64,000 bases of DNA from positions 186,001 to 250,000 of the forward strand of contig NZ_JBDZDS010000004.1 in the NCBI RefSeq assembly GCF_040045035.1, written 5' to 3'. How positions within the stretch are numbered: position 1 is the stretch's first letter; the number at the start of each line of letters is the position of its first letter. Below, in pieces: positions 8,379 to 17,685 of the stretch. The position numbers and the translations under genes are program-made. Under the pieces are notes generated by a model, which searched no databases, was not told the DNA's origin, and was given only the letters and a program-made list of their open reading frames with translations. The stretch is from Pseudaminobacter sp040045035 (GTDB lineage Bacteria; Pseudomonadota; Alphaproteobacteria; Rhizobiales; Rhizobiaceae).

Positions 8379-10220
8379 TCAATCCAGCGTTTCCAGCTCG
8401 TCGATCAGCTTGCTGATGACGGCAAGGCCGATCTGCCAGAAGGCCGGATCGGACGCGTCGAGGCCGAAGGGTTTCAACAGCTCGGAGTGGTGCTTGGTGC
8501 CGCCCGCGCGCAGCATGTCGAAATACTTCTCCTGAAACCCGCGCTCGGCGTTCTGATAGACCGCGTAGAGCGAGTTCACCAGGCAGTCGCCGAAGGCATA
8601 GGCATAGACGTAGAACGGCGAGTGGATGAAGTGCGGAATGTAGGTCCAGAAGGTCTCGTAGCCGTCGCGCAGCTTGATCGCCGGCCCGAGGCTGTCGGCC
8701 TGCACCTCCAGCCAGAACTGGCCGATCCGGTCGGCAGTCAGCTCGCCGTTGCGGCGCTCGGTATGCACCTTGCGCTCGAATTCGTAGAAGGCGATCTGGC
8801 GCACGACCGTATTGATCATGTCCTCGACCTTCTGGGCGAGCATCGCCTTGCGCTCGCGCTTGTCGGTCGTCTGGTCCAGCAGGGAGCGGAAGGTGAGCAT
8901 CTCGCCGAACACCGAAGCCGTCTCGGCGAGCGTCAGCGGGGTGGCGGCCATCAGCGCGCCCTGGCCGGCGGCCAGCACCTGGTGCACGCCGTGGCCGAGC
9001 TCGTGCGCCAGCGTCATCACGTCGCGCGGTTTGCCCAGGTAGTTGAGCAGCACATAGGGATGCGCCGACGGCACCGTCGGATGCGCGAAGGCGCCCGGCG
9101 CCTTGCCGGGCCGCACCGGCGCATCGATCCAGCGGCGATCGAAGAAAGTGCGGGCGATGTCGGCCATCTGGGGCGAGAAGCGGCCATAGGCCGACAGCAC
9201 TGTATCCTTCGCCTGGTCCCATCCGATCGTCGCCTGCGGTGTTTCGGGCAGCGGCGCGTTGCGGTCCCAGTGGTTCATCGTCTCCATGCCGAGCCAGCGC
9301 GCTTTCATCGCATAGTAGCGGTGCGACAGGCGCGGATAGGCTTCGCGAACGGCGGATGCCAGCGCATCTACGACGCTGCGCTCGACGCGGTTGGCGAGGT
9401 GGCGGGAATCGGCGATGTCCTGGAAGCCACGCCAGCGGTCGGAAATCTCCTTGTCCTTGGCCAGCGTGTTTGTGATCAGCGTGAAGGTGCGCAGATTTTC
9501 CTTGAAGGTCTTGGCCAGCGCCTCGGCCGCGCTGCGCCGCACCTCGCCGTCGGCATCCTGAAGCCGGTTGAGGGTGGGCTCCAGCGACAGCTCCTCGCCG
9601 TCGATGTCGAAGCGCAGGTCGGTCATCGTCTCGTCGAAAAGGCGGTTCCAGGCACCGCGCCCGGTGATCGACTTCTCGTGGAACAGCTGCTCGATGCGGT
9701 CCTCGAGCTGGTAGGGCTTGTCCTTGCGCAGGTCGAGGACCCAGGGCCGGTAGTGACCGAAGGCCGGGTCGGCATCGAGCGCGGCAAGCAGGTCTGCGTC
9801 CTCGATCAGGTTCAGCTCCAGCGCGAAGAACAGCAGATGCGCGCTCGCATCCGTCATCTTCTCTTGCACGTCGCCATAGAGCTTGGCGCGCTGCGGGTCG
9901 GAGGTGTCGCCGGCATAGACGAGCCCGGCATAGGAGGCGATGCGGCCGATCAGCTCCTCGATCGCCTCATAGCTGCGCAATGCCTCGCCCAGCTTGCCCT
10001 GGCTGCCCTTCTGCGCTTCGGCCGCCAGCGTGCCCTTCCAGCGCGTCTCGAAGGCGACCGCGTCCTCGGCGACCTTGGCGAGGTCGCGCTTCAGCTCCGG
10101 TGCATCCATGCCGGTATAGAGATCGTTCAGGTCCCATTCCGGCAAGTTGCCAAGATCGGCCACGCCATGGCTGGAGCTCAGAGGAGCGGCGTTCCGCTCC
10201 GGAACTATGCGCATTCGCAT
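8379..10220 (-). CDS. pepF: Oligoendopeptidase F family (M3 metallopeptidase)
   Basis: This is a 613-residue cytoplasmic zinc peptidase that cleaves short peptides. The zinc motif is AHELGHGVHQVLA (HExGH) around residue 405, with the downstream glutamate in AETASVFGEML. The N-terminal helical M3 domain includes WDLNDLYTGMDAPEL. The C-terminal HSPFYVYAYAFGDCLVNSLYA block is typical of PepF proteins. Two ATGs, 10220 and 10214, share a GGAAGGGA site; 10214 has the better spacing. It lies 33 bases upstream of pabB on the same strand and may be cotranscribed. Confidence 0.93.
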   Translation of the reverse strand: MRMRIVPERNAAPLSSSHGVADLGNLPEWDLNDLYTGMDAPELKRDLAKVAEDAVAFETRWKGTLAAEAQKGSQGKLGEALRSYEAIEELIGRIASYAGLVYAGDTSDPQRAKLYGDVQEKMTDASAHLLFFALELNLIEDADLLAALDADPAFGHYRPWVLDLRKDKPYQLEDRIEQLFHEKSITGRGAWNRLFDETMTDLRFDIDGEELSLEPTLNRLQDADGEVRRSAAEALAKTFKENLRTFTLITNTLAKDKEISDRWRGFQDIADSRHLANRVERSVVDALASAVREAYPRLSHRYYAMKARWLGMETMNHWDRNAPLPETPQATIGWDQAKDTVLSAYGRFSPQMADIARTFFDRRWIDAPVRPGKAPGAFAHPTVPSAHPYVLLNYLGKPRDVMTLAHELGHGVHQVLAAGQGALMAATPLTLAETASVFGEMLTFRSLLDQTTDKRERKAMLAQKVEDMINTVVRQIAFYEFERKVHTERRNGELTADRIGQFWLEVQADSLGPAIKLRDGYETFWTYIPHFIHSPFYVYAYAFGDCLVNSLYAVYQNAERGFQEKYFDMLRAGGTKHHSELLKPFGLDASDPAFWQIGLAVISKLIDELETLD

Positions 10221-10363
10221 TCCCTTCCGACGTCAAGACAAGAATAAAGGCCGGGAAAGTCTAAGACTTCATTCACCGGCTTTTTTGAAACCTTATTTAG
10301 AACCCTGTGCCAGGATGATCCATACGGCAACCATGCTCTCTATAGCGATTCCCTGAATATTTC

Positions 10364-11878
10364 ATGCCAGCCTGCATACTCATAGTCGATGACGATCCGG
10401 TGCAGCGCCGCCTGCTGGAGGCGGCCGTCACGAAATTCGGCTATCGGGCGATCGTGGCCGAGGACGGCGCAGCCGGCCTGAAGGCGCTCGACGGGGCCGA
10501 TGGAGGCAGCATTGCCGCCATGATCCTCGATCTTTCGATGCCGGGGATGGACGGGATCGGCGTGCTGAAGACGATGCGCGAGCGCGGCATCGAACTGCCC
10601 GTCATCGTCCAGACCGCGCAAGGCGGCATCGAGACCGTGGTTTCGGCCATGCGCAACGGCGCTTTCGACTTCGTGGTCAAGCCGGCCTCGCCCGAGCGGC
10701 TGAGGACGGCGATCGCCAATGCGCTGAAGATCGGCGCGCTGGGCGGCGAGGCCCGGCGTCCGGCGCGAAGCGGCGGCGTGCTCACCTTCAAGGACCTGGT
10801 GACCAGCAGCCCGGCGATGGAGCGGGTGATCCGCCTCGGCCAGAAGGCCGCGGCCTCCAACATCCCGATCCTGATCGAGGGGGAGTCCGGTGTCGGCAAG
10901 GAGCTTGTCGCGCGCGCGATCCAGGGGTCCAGCGGACGCCGCTCGAAGCCGTTCGTCACTGTGAACTGCGGCGCGATCCCGGACAATCTGGTCGAGAGCA
11001 TCCTGTTCGGCCACGAGAAGGGCTCGTTCACCGGTGCGACCGAAAGGCACACCGGCAAGTTCGTCGAGGCACATACGGGCACGCTGTTCCTGGACGAGAT
11101 CGGCGACCTGCCGCTCGACGTGCAGGTGAAGCTGCTTCGCGCCGTGCAGGAAGGCGAGGTCGATCCGGTCGGCGGGCGCTCGACGGTCAAGGTCGACATC
11201 CGGCTGATCTCGGCCACGCATCGCAACCTGCTGCAGCAGGTCAAGGACGGCAAGTTCCGCGAAGACCTGTTCTATCGCCTGAACGTCTATCCGATCTTCG
11301 TGCCGCCCCTGCGCGAGCGCCGCGACGACATTCCGCAGCTCGTTCGGCATTTCATGGCCAATGTGGCGCCCTCGCAGCCGCGTGGTCGCATCATGGACAT
11401 TTCCGCCCGGGCGCTTTCGATGCTCCAGGCCTATGACTGGCCGGGCAACATCCGCCAGCTCGAGAATGCCGTCTTCCGCGCCTCGGTGCTGTGCGAGGGC
11501 GACGTGCTGACCGAGGAGGAATTTCCGCAGATCAGGGCGCAGGTGGAAGGTGCGGTCGTGCTTAGCGAACGCTCCGTCGATCCCGCGCCGCGAGACGAAC
11601 CGGCTCGGCCGATTCCGGCCGAGGAGGGGCTGCAGGCCGCGCTGACCGCGCAGGCACCGATAACCGGCGTCGGGCTCCTGAGGGCGCTGGATGATCGCGG
11701 CAATGTGCGTTCACTGGCCGAGGTCGAACTGGAAATGATCCGGCTTGCCATCGATCACTACAATGGCCGGATGAGCGAAGTGGCGCGCCGCTTGGGAATC
11801 GGGCGCTCGACGCTTTATCGGAAGCTCAAGGAATACGGCATCGACCCGGTCACCGGGCGGGCTGAACAACCGGCCTGA
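10364..11878 (+). CDS. Sigma-54-dependent response regulator (NtrC family)
   Basis: This 504-residue protein is a complete three-domain activator. The receiver domain covers residues 1-125, with acidic residues in IVDDDP, a phosphoacceptor Asp near residue 55 in LDLSMPGMDG, and Lys in VVKPAS. The AAA+ domain covers about 145-375: Walker A GESGVGKE, the sigma-54 loop GSFTGAT (Ser in place of the usual Ala of GAFTGA), Walker B FLDEIGDLPL, and YDWPGNIRQLENAV. The Fis-type helix-turn-helix is near 465-500 (MSEVARRLGIGRSTLYRKL). No histidine kinase gene is adjacent, so its partner is unknown. It is monocistronic as far as can be seen. Confidence 0.9.
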   Translation: MPACILIVDDDPVQRRLLEAAVTKFGYRAIVAEDGAAGLKALDGADGGSIAAMILDLSMPGMDGIGVLKTMRERGIELPVIVQTAQGGIETVVSAMRNGAFDFVVKPASPERLRTAIANALKIGALGGEARRPARSGGVLTFKDLVTSSPAMERVIRLGQKAAASNIPILIEGESGVGKELVARAIQGSSGRRSKPFVTVNCGAIPDNLVESILFGHEKGSFTGATERHTGKFVEAHTGTLFLDEIGDLPLDVQVKLLRAVQEGEVDPVGGRSTVKVDIRLISATHRNLLQQVKDGKFREDLFYRLNVYPIFVPPLRERRDDIPQLVRHFMANVAPSQPRGRIMDISARALSMLQAYDWPGNIRQLENAVFRASVLCEGDVLTEEEFPQIRAQVEGAVVLSERSVDPAPRDEPARPIPAEEGLQAALTAQAPITGVGLLRALDDRGNVRSLAEVELEMIRLAIDHYNGRMSEVARRLGIGRSTLYRKLKEYGIDPVTGRAEQPA

Positions 11879-12034
11879 GAGGGCGGTCCAGCCCGTGCAA
11901 GGCTTTGCCGCGTAAACCATCTGTTTACCAAGAAACTGCTGTAAGGTTTTTTGCCTGGAAAATGCCATGGTCTTACCGCATTTCCCCTTCAATAAGTTCT
12001 GATTAACCATTAGAGTTGATATTCGGGCGTCACA

Positions 12035-12067
12035 TTTTTAACGTCCGGGATTCAAATCCGGGGACAA
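12035..12067 (+). promoter_or_regulatory. Leader hairpin upstream of the DUF882 gene
   Basis: The 214-base spacer between the response regulator and the DUF882 gene is AT-rich and contains an imperfect inverted repeat (GTCCGGGATTC / AATCCGGGGAC) ending at 12067, about 25 bases before the start codon. It may be a 5' UTR structure. I see no known riboswitch pattern. Confidence 0.25.
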
Positions 12068-12092
12068 ACGGCACTCCATAGGGCCTTTTGAT

Positions 12093-13937
12093 TTGATTAC
12101 CATCGAGCGACCCAAAAACAGGCGCGATCTCGAGCCATCCGGCTGGCGTAAAATGCTGGGTGCTACGCTGATCGCCTTAGGTTCTCTGACCATGGCGGCT
12201 GCGGCGGCCAACTCCGAGACGAGGAGCCTGAAGGTCTATTTCGTCCATACCGGAGAGAAGGCGGAGATCACCTTCAAGCGTAACGGCCGGTATGATTCCG
12301 AGGGCCTGACCCAGCTCAGTCGGATTCTGCGTGACTGGCGCCGCAACGAGCCGACCAAGATGGACCCTCGGCTTTTCGACCTGATCTGGGAAGCCTATCA
12401 GGCCTCCGGCTCGCGCGAATATCTCCACGTCGTTTCGGGTTATCGCTCGCCGGCCACCAACAGCATGCTGCGCAGCCGCAGCAAGGGCGTCGCCGAGAAG
12501 AGCCAGCACATGCTCGGCAAGGCGATGGATTTCTATCTCCCCGACGTGCCGCTGAAGAAGATGCGCGAGATCGGCCTCAAGATGCAGGCCGGCGGCGTTG
12601 GCTATTATCCGACGTCCGGCTCGCCCTTCGTGCATTTCGACGTCGGCAATGTGCGCCATTGGCCGCGCATGAGCCGCCAGGAGCTTGTTGCGCTGTTCCC
12701 GAACGGCAATACCTTGCACGTGCCGAGCGACGGCAGGCCGTTGCCGGGCTTCGACCAGGCTTTGGCCGCCTATGAGACTCGCAAGGGCAGCGGCGAGCTC
12801 GCCGTCGCCATGGCGGGTAGCAAGAACAGCACTCCCAAGCGTTCCCGTGGTCTTCTGGCTGCCCTTTTCGGCGCCGGCGGTGGCGCCGACGACGAGGAGG
12901 ATAGCGCGCCGGCCGCGCCGGTCGTGGCATCGGCAGCTCCGGCTCCAGCGCCGAAGGCCAGCGTCAAGCCGGCCCCTGCCGTGACCGCGTCCGCCGCCGC
13001 GGGCGGCATCCAGATCCTGTCGCCGGATGAGGCGCAGCGCGCCGAGATCCCGACCTTCAACGAGGCCGCGCCGCAGCCGTCGCAGGCGCCGGAAACCATC
13101 GTCGCCGCACTGCCCGACCGCGGCGTGCCGCTGCCGGCGCTCGCGCCGCGGCCGCAGGGCGAGGTGGGCGGGGCCCTGGCGCTTGCCGCAGCCCAGCCGA
13201 CGCCGGTCAATATTCCTTTCGGCATGGCGCAGGACCCGCTGCCGGCGACGCCGGCTGCTTCTGCCGAGGTTCAGGAGGTTGCGTTCAACGTTCCGTTGCC
13301 GACGCACCGCCCGGACTATACGCCGCCTGCGCAGCAGGATGCTCTGCTTCTGGCCATGGCCGAGCCTGACCAGGGCCCGATCCTTGCCGACACGGTCCTT
13401 ACGCTGCCCAGCAGTCGGCCGACGATGGCGCAAGGCGAGATGGTGGTCGCCGCGCTGCCGGAGGCCCGCCCGGTGTTGCCTGAGCCGGCGAAGCCGGATC
13501 AGATCGCCAACGCCGCTGCCGTCGAGGCGGAGATCAAGGCCAACGACGCCCGCATGGCGGCGCTGACCAGCACGACTGCTCCGGCCGAAGCAATGGTCCA
13601 GCGTGCCGCGGAGGCCGATGCTGCAGCCGCGGTGAGCGCCGGCGCCAAGACCACGCCGAAGGCTGCCCGCGCCAATAGCCAGGATGCCAAGCCGGATCGC
13701 AAGCCGGTGACGGTCGCGGCCGTGCCGCAGGCGGCGAACTGGGTGCTGCACGGCGACTATGTCGCGCAGGCTTCGGAAGGAACGACGGCGCCGTCCTTTG
13801 CCTACAACATCGTGCGTACGGCGCCGCGCGAGGTCTACACCGTCGGGTTCCAGAAGGGGAGCCAGGTGGCGGACGCAAGCCGCTTCACCGGCAAGGCGGT
13901 GCAGTTCCTTTCGGTCGCCCGCTTCCAGACCAACTGA
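12093..13937 (+). CDS. DUF882 (YcbK/MepK-like, peptidase M15) protein with long Ala/Pro-rich tail
   Basis: The protein has 614 residues from a TTG at 12093; the ATG at 12153 is the main alternative, and both keep the signal peptide (MLGATLIALGSLTMAAAAANS). The N-terminal domain, about residues 45-215, is DUF882, related to murein endopeptidase MepK. It shows LHVVSGYRSPATNSML, SQHMLGKAMDFYLPDV and GGVGYYPTSGSPFVHFDVG, which carry the zinc-binding His and Asp residues of the M15 fold. Beyond residue 250 the chain is a low-complexity Ala/Pro-rich region, ending with a short conserved-looking segment (YTVGFQKGSQVADASRFTG). It should be exported and act on periplasmic peptidoglycan. The gene ends just before a strong terminator. 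Confidence 0.82.
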   Translation: MITIERPKNRRDLEPSGWRKMLGATLIALGSLTMAAAAANSETRSLKVYFVHTGEKAEITFKRNGRYDSEGLTQLSRILRDWRRNEPTKMDPRLFDLIWEAYQASGSREYLHVVSGYRSPATNSMLRSRSKGVAEKSQHMLGKAMDFYLPDVPLKKMREIGLKMQAGGVGYYPTSGSPFVHFDVGNVRHWPRMSRQELVALFPNGNTLHVPSDGRPLPGFDQALAAYETRKGSGELAVAMAGSKNSTPKRSRGLLAALFGAGGGADDEEDSAPAAPVVASAAPAPAPKASVKPAPAVTASAAAGGIQILSPDEAQRAEIPTFNEAAPQPSQAPETIVAALPDRGVPLPALAPRPQGEVGGALALAAAQPTPVNIPFGMAQDPLPATPAASAEVQEVAFNVPLPTHRPDYTPPAQQDALLLAMAEPDQGPILADTVLTLPSSRPTMAQGEMVVAALPEARPVLPEPAKPDQIANAAAVEAEIKANDARMAALTSTTAPAEAMVQRAAEADAAAAVSAGAKTTPKAARANSQDAKPDRKPVTVAAVPQAANWVLHGDYVAQASEGTTAPSFAYNIVRTAPREVYTVGFQKGSQVADASRFTGKAVQFLSVARFQTN

Positions 13938-13959
13938 CGGAACTCGCATTCAAACAAAC

Positions 13960-13988
13960 AAAAAGCGCCGGCACGTCCGGCGCTTTTT
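13960..13988. terminator. Rho-independent terminator, probably bidirectional
   Basis: A perfect 12-bp stem, AAAAAGCGCCGG / CCGGCGCTTTTT, encloses a 5-base loop. A-tract and T-tract on either side let it serve the DUF882 gene (+) and the converging KDPG aldolase gene (-). Confidence 0.9.
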
Positions 13989-14052
13989 GGTTTCGTAGGC
14001 GATTGAGGCGACGGAGCCGCCTCATCGGGACGATATGATCCCGGATTGTCGC

Positions 14053-14694
14053 TCAGCCTTTGCGCAGCCCGGCAGCTTCACGCGCCAGCGCTTCGATCGA
14101 AGCCCAGTCGCCGGCCTTGACCATGCTGTCCGGCGCCACCCACGAGCCGCCGACGCAGACGACATTGGGAAGGGCGAGATAGCTCGGCGCATTGGCAGCC
14201 GTCACCCCACCCGTCGGGCAGAAGCGGATTTCGGCCAGCGGCGAGGCCAGGGCCTTGAGGAAGGACGCCCCGCCCGCCTGCTCGGCCGGGAAGAATTTCA
14301 GGAAATCGAGCCCGGCGTCGCGCGCCATCATGATCTCGCCCGGCGTGATTGCGCCCGGCAGCAGCGGAACCGGGCTGCCGTCGGCGGCTGCCAGCAGTTC
14401 GCGGGTCACGCCGGGGCTGACGATGAATTGCGAGCCCGCCTCGGCCGCCTGCTCGAACTGGCGCGGGTCGAGAATGGTGCCGGCGCCGACGATGGCTTCC
14501 TCGACCTCGCCGATGACGCGGCGGATCGCCTCCAGGGCGGTCGGTGTCCGCAGCGTGATCTCGATCGCGCGCAATCCTCCTTGCGCCAGCGCGCGGGCCA
14601 AAGGCACGGCGGTGGCCAGGTCATCGATCTTCAGCACCGGGATGACCGGCTGGCCGTCGAGGAGGGAAAGGAGCTTTTCGGTCTTGCTGGACAT
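14053..14694 (-). CDS. eda: 2-dehydro-3-deoxy-phosphogluconate / 4-hydroxy-2-oxoglutarate aldolase
   Basis: This class I aldolase cleaves KDPG to pyruvate and glyceraldehyde 3-phosphate in the Entner-Doudoroff pathway. The product has 213 residues from the ATG at 14694 (MSSKTEKLLSLLDGQPVIPV); an upstream frame-open ATG at 14724 is less likely. Landmarks are the catalytic Glu in RAIEITLRTPTAL, IVGAGTILDPRQFEQA, and the Schiff-base Lys region FLKFFPAEQAGG, then RFCPTGGVTAAN and VVCVGGSWV. All are intact. It is monocistronic; no other Entner-Doudoroff gene is nearby. Confidence 0.93.
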   Translation of the reverse strand: MSSKTEKLLSLLDGQPVIPVLKIDDLATAVPLARALAQGGLRAIEITLRTPTALEAIRRVIGEVEEAIVGAGTILDPRQFEQAAEAGSQFIVSPGVTRELLAAADGSPVPLLPGAITPGEIMMARDAGLDFLKFFPAEQAGGASFLKALASPLAEIRFCPTGGVTAANAPSYLALPNVVCVGGSWVAPDSMVKAGDWASIEALAREAAGLRKG

Positions 14695-14791
14695 CGGATT
14701 CTCTAGGCTGCGATAGGATTTCAACCGATTTAACAGAAGCGGTCCCGCAAGTCACGAAGGCTTCTGCGTCACGATCGTGCAAACAGGCGTT

Positions 14792-15520
14792 TCAACCCGC
14801 TCCACAAACCGGCAAGGGCGGCTTGCGGTTCCGGCGGTTGGCCCGGAAGCGCGACCGATGGAGTGGGCTGCGCGCGCCGCTCTGAGCGGCGTCTGCAGGA
14901 CGCGTAGCCGATGGGACGGCCACCATTGGCGAAACAGTGTCGCGATAGCGCTGGTATGCCGAGGCGATCTTGGTGTGATAGCCGTTCTGCCGATAGTTCG
15001 GGCCGTTGTAGCCGCGGGCGAAGGCGGCCCAGTCGCGCTCGCGCAGCGAGGGGGAGAGGCCGGCCTTGTCGATATAGCGCGCCATCAGGCGCACCTGGCC
15101 GCCGACGCCGCTGCGCGCCTCGGCGACGAGGGCGTCGACGTGGGCATAGCCGAGCCATGCCCAATGCGCGCCCATGACCTGGCCCAGGCCCCACGAGACC
15201 GATTCATAGGCGGCCTTGCGGTCGATTGCGGCGGCGCGCTCGAGCAGACGCCAGCGCGCCTCCTGAGTGCGAGGATTGGCGACGACCCCCGCGGCCGGCG
15301 CGGACAGGCCGAGTGCGCGCGCCTTGGCCTGGTTCGTCGCGGAAAGGCGCTGGTCGAAATAGTGCCCCTCGAAGCGGATCAGCGGTTCGTCGCGGCCGTC
15401 GACGCGGGCATATGCCTGGCCGGCGCTCTCCACTTCCGCGACCGCCAGCAAGGCTTCGGTTTCGATGCCGAGCGTTCGCGCGACAGCTGCGATCTCGCTG
15501 ATGATTTCCCGGGTGAACAT
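14792..15520 (-). CDS. N-acetylmuramidase family protein (DUF3380)
   Basis: The product has 242 residues from the ATG at 15520, which has a strong AGGAG site. The muramidase domain occupies about residues 5-190: AVAEVESAG near the N-terminus carries the probable catalytic Glu, then LIRFEGHYFDQRL, YESVSWGLGQVMGAHW, and FARGYNGPNYRQNGYHTKIASAYQRY. Such proteins cut the glycan chain of peptidoglycan and often come from phages, where they act as endolysins. I see no signal peptide. The C-terminal 50 residues are basic, low-complexity sequence. No phage genes surround it, so it may be a domesticated copy. Confidence 0.82.
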   Translation of the reverse strand: MFTREIISEIAAVARTLGIETEALLAVAEVESAGQAYARVDGRDEPLIRFEGHYFDQRLSATNQAKARALGLSAPAAGVVANPRTQEARWRLLERAAAIDRKAAYESVSWGLGQVMGAHWAWLGYAHVDALVAEARSGVGGQVRLMARYIDKAGLSPSLRERDWAAFARGYNGPNYRQNGYHTKIASAYQRYRDTVSPMVAVPSATRPADAAQSGARSPLHRSRFRANRRNRKPPLPVCGAG

Positions 15521-15693
15521 GGCGCGCTCTCCTTGCCTGATCGGGCAATTGTGACCGTGCCTCCCTGGTGTGGGATAAAATTTGCCGGGGTGCACGCGGC
15601 GCTTGTCTCGTACCCTCCTGCCAACCTACTGATATTAGGCCTCTTTCCGATGTGTCTTGAAACACGCTTCTTCAAGCGCTACTGCCGCCTGCC

Positions 15694-16620
15694 ATGAATT
15701 CGTCCACGCTCCCGCAAGATTTCCGCGTCGCCGCACTCTACCGGTTCTGCCGGTTCGAGGCGTTCGAGGAATTGCGCGCGCCGCTGGCGGCCTTCTGCTG
15801 CGCACGCGGCATCAAGGGCACGCTGCTGCTCGCGCGCGAAGGCATCAATGGAACGGTCGCCGGGAGCGACGAGGCGATCCTCGAACTCGTGGCCTGGCTG
15901 GAGGCGATGCCCGAACTCGCCGGGTTGGAGCTGAAGTACAGCCGGGCGGCCGAGATGCCCTTCCACCGCATGAAGGTGCGGCTGAAGCGCGAGATCGTGA
16001 CCATGGGCGTGGAGGGCATCGACCCGCTGGAAGGGACGGGGGCCTATGTCGCGCCGCAGGACTGGAACGCCCTGATCGCCGACCCGGACACCATCGTCAT
16101 CGATACCCGCAACGACTACGAGGTTTCGATCGGCACGTTTCGCGGTGCGGTCGACCCCAGGACCAGCAGTTTCCGCGAGTTTCCCGACTGGGTGGAGCAG
16201 CACCGTGACGAACTCGAAGGCCGCAAGGTGGCCATGTTCTGCACCGGCGGCATCCGCTGCGAGAAGGCCACGGCCTATGTGAAGTCGCTCGGCATCGACG
16301 AGGTGTTCCACCTCAAGGGCGGCATTCTGAAATATCTGGAAGAGGTGCCGGCCGAGCAGAGCCTGTGGGAGGGCGAGTGCTTCGTATTCGACGAGCGCGT
16401 GGCCGTCTCGCATGGTCTTGAGCAAGGCAGCGCTGTATTGTGCCGGGCCTGCCGGCATCCGCTCACGCCCGATGAGCGGGCCTCGCCGCATTTCCAGGAT
16501 GGCGTCTCCTGTCCCCACTGCGTCGAGGCGCGCAGCGACGACGACCGTGCGCGCTACGCCGAGCGTCAACGGCAGGTGGAACTCGCAGCCAGCCGCGGCG
16601 TTCGCCATATCGGCAGCTGA
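15694..16620 (+). CDS. trhO: tRNA uridine(34) hydroxylase (rhodanese-like, TrhO/YceA)
   Basis: TrhO hydroxylates U34 in the anticodon of certain tRNAs, a step toward 5-methoxyuridine-type modifications. The 308-residue length is standard. The N-terminal ferredoxin-like domain includes GIKGTLLLAREGINGTVAG. The central rhodanese domain has VIDTRNDYEVSIGTF and the active-site loop FCTGGIRCEKATAYV with its catalytic Cys. A Cys-containing zinc-ribbon-like tail follows (CRACRHPL; CPHC). Confidence 0.93.
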   Translation: MNSSTLPQDFRVAALYRFCRFEAFEELRAPLAAFCCARGIKGTLLLAREGINGTVAGSDEAILELVAWLEAMPELAGLELKYSRAAEMPFHRMKVRLKREIVTMGVEGIDPLEGTGAYVAPQDWNALIADPDTIVIDTRNDYEVSIGTFRGAVDPRTSSFREFPDWVEQHRDELEGRKVAMFCTGGIRCEKATAYVKSLGIDEVFHLKGGILKYLEEVPAEQSLWEGECFVFDERVAVSHGLEQGSAVLCRACRHPLTPDERASPHFQDGVSCPHCVEARSDDDRARYAERQRQVELAASRGVRHIGS

Positions 16621-16751
16621 GAAGGGCTGTCTACCGGCGGGGAGGGGCGGAAAACATCACCCTCTTGTCATTGCAATGTCGTGACTCGCTGCCTACCTCA
16701 CCGGCATCCGAAACGCATCCGCAGCGGCGGACCTACATTCCGGAGGCCCTG

Positions 16752-17483
16752 ATGTTCGACCCCAAGAAGCTGCTCGACGATTTGCTCGGCTCCAAGGTGC
16801 CCGGGACAGACTCGACTGTCCGCGACACCGCCGATCAGGCGGTGCAACTCGCCAAGGACAATCCGCTGGCTACGGGCGCACTGGCGGCCGTGCTGCTTGG
16901 CACGGGTGCGGGCCGCAAGGTCACCGGATCTGCATTGAGGCTCGGCGGTCTCGCCGCTGTCACGGCGCTGGCCTACAAAGCCTTCCAGAACTACCAGGAC
17001 GGCGAAAAGCCGGCGCCCGCAGGCGCGGCAGAGCCGGAACTGCTGCCGCCGCCCGCCGACACGAGCTTCCATCCCTCCCAGGCCCCGCAGGGCGAGCGCG
17101 AGTTTGCGCTGGCGCTGGTTCGCACGATGATCGCCGCCGCCAAGGCTGACGGGCATGTCGACGAGGAAGAACGGCGCAAGATCGCCGAGAAGCTGGCCGG
17201 CGTCGGGCTCGACAGCGAGGCCGAAAGCTTCCTGCTCGGCGAGCTTGCCCGTCCGCTCGACATCGACGCGCTGGTGGCGACTGCTCACACCGATGCCCAG
17301 AAGATCGAGCTCTATACCGCAGCCCGCCTGACGATCGAGCCCGATACGCGCGCCGAGCGCGGCTTCCTCGACATGCTGGCCGGGCGTCTTGGTCTGCCGG
17401 ACGCGTTGATCGATCACATCGAAGCCACGGTGGCGGACGCCAAGGCGCCGGCTTCGCGCGAAGCGGAAGAGGCGGGTCTCTGA
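16752..17483 (+). CDS. TerB/DUF533 family protein
   Basis: The product has 243 residues from the ATG at 16752, preceded by GGAGG. The N-terminus (FDPKKLLDDLLGS) and the Gly/Ala-rich segment around residues 40-75 (TGALAAVLLGTGAGRKVTG) match DUF533/YebE inner-membrane proteins. The C-terminal half is an all-helical TerB-like domain with acidic residues (MIAAAKADGHVDEEERRKI). The membrane segment suggests inner-membrane anchoring. The function of the family is unclear; the tellurite name is historical. Confidence 0.82.
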   Translation: MFDPKKLLDDLLGSKVPGTDSTVRDTADQAVQLAKDNPLATGALAAVLLGTGAGRKVTGSALRLGGLAAVTALAYKAFQNYQDGEKPAPAGAAEPELLPPPADTSFHPSQAPQGEREFALALVRTMIAAAKADGHVDEEERRKIAEKLAGVGLDSEAESFLLGELARPLDIDALVATAHTDAQKIELYTAARLTIEPDTRAERGFLDMLAGRLGLPDALIDHIEATVADAKAPASREAEEAGL

Positions 17484-17685
17484 CCGGCCGATTGGCGGTA
17501 AGGTTTCGTTAACCGATCTGGCGCATCATTTCCCCATTCGGGGCCGCATTCTTCCTCCCAAGCGCGATCCTGATCTTGTGGGCGGTCGCCAATGCCCGCC
17601 CTTTTTTGTCGGCAGTCACCTTCGTCCGGGTTGTCTCCTCTCTTTTCTTCTGCGATGCCGGGGGCCTCTTTTGGGAGGGATCGCG

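Noticed and set aside
8487..10247. Long + strand open frame opposite pepF
   Set aside because: It is antisense to a clear M3 peptidase and has no recognisable motif; high-GC shadow frame.
12045..12067. T-arm-like hairpin as part of a tRNA
   Set aside because: The sequence ATTCAAATCC resembles a T-arm but no acceptor, D-arm or anticodon arm surrounds it.
12177..13949. Long minus-strand frame opposite the DUF882 gene
   Set aside because: Arg/Gly/His-rich shadow of the Ala/Pro-rich coding strand, without family features.
15694..16620. Plain thiosulfate sulfurtransferase
   Set aside because: The N-terminal ferredoxin-like domain and Cys tail fit TrhO rather than a simple rhodanese.
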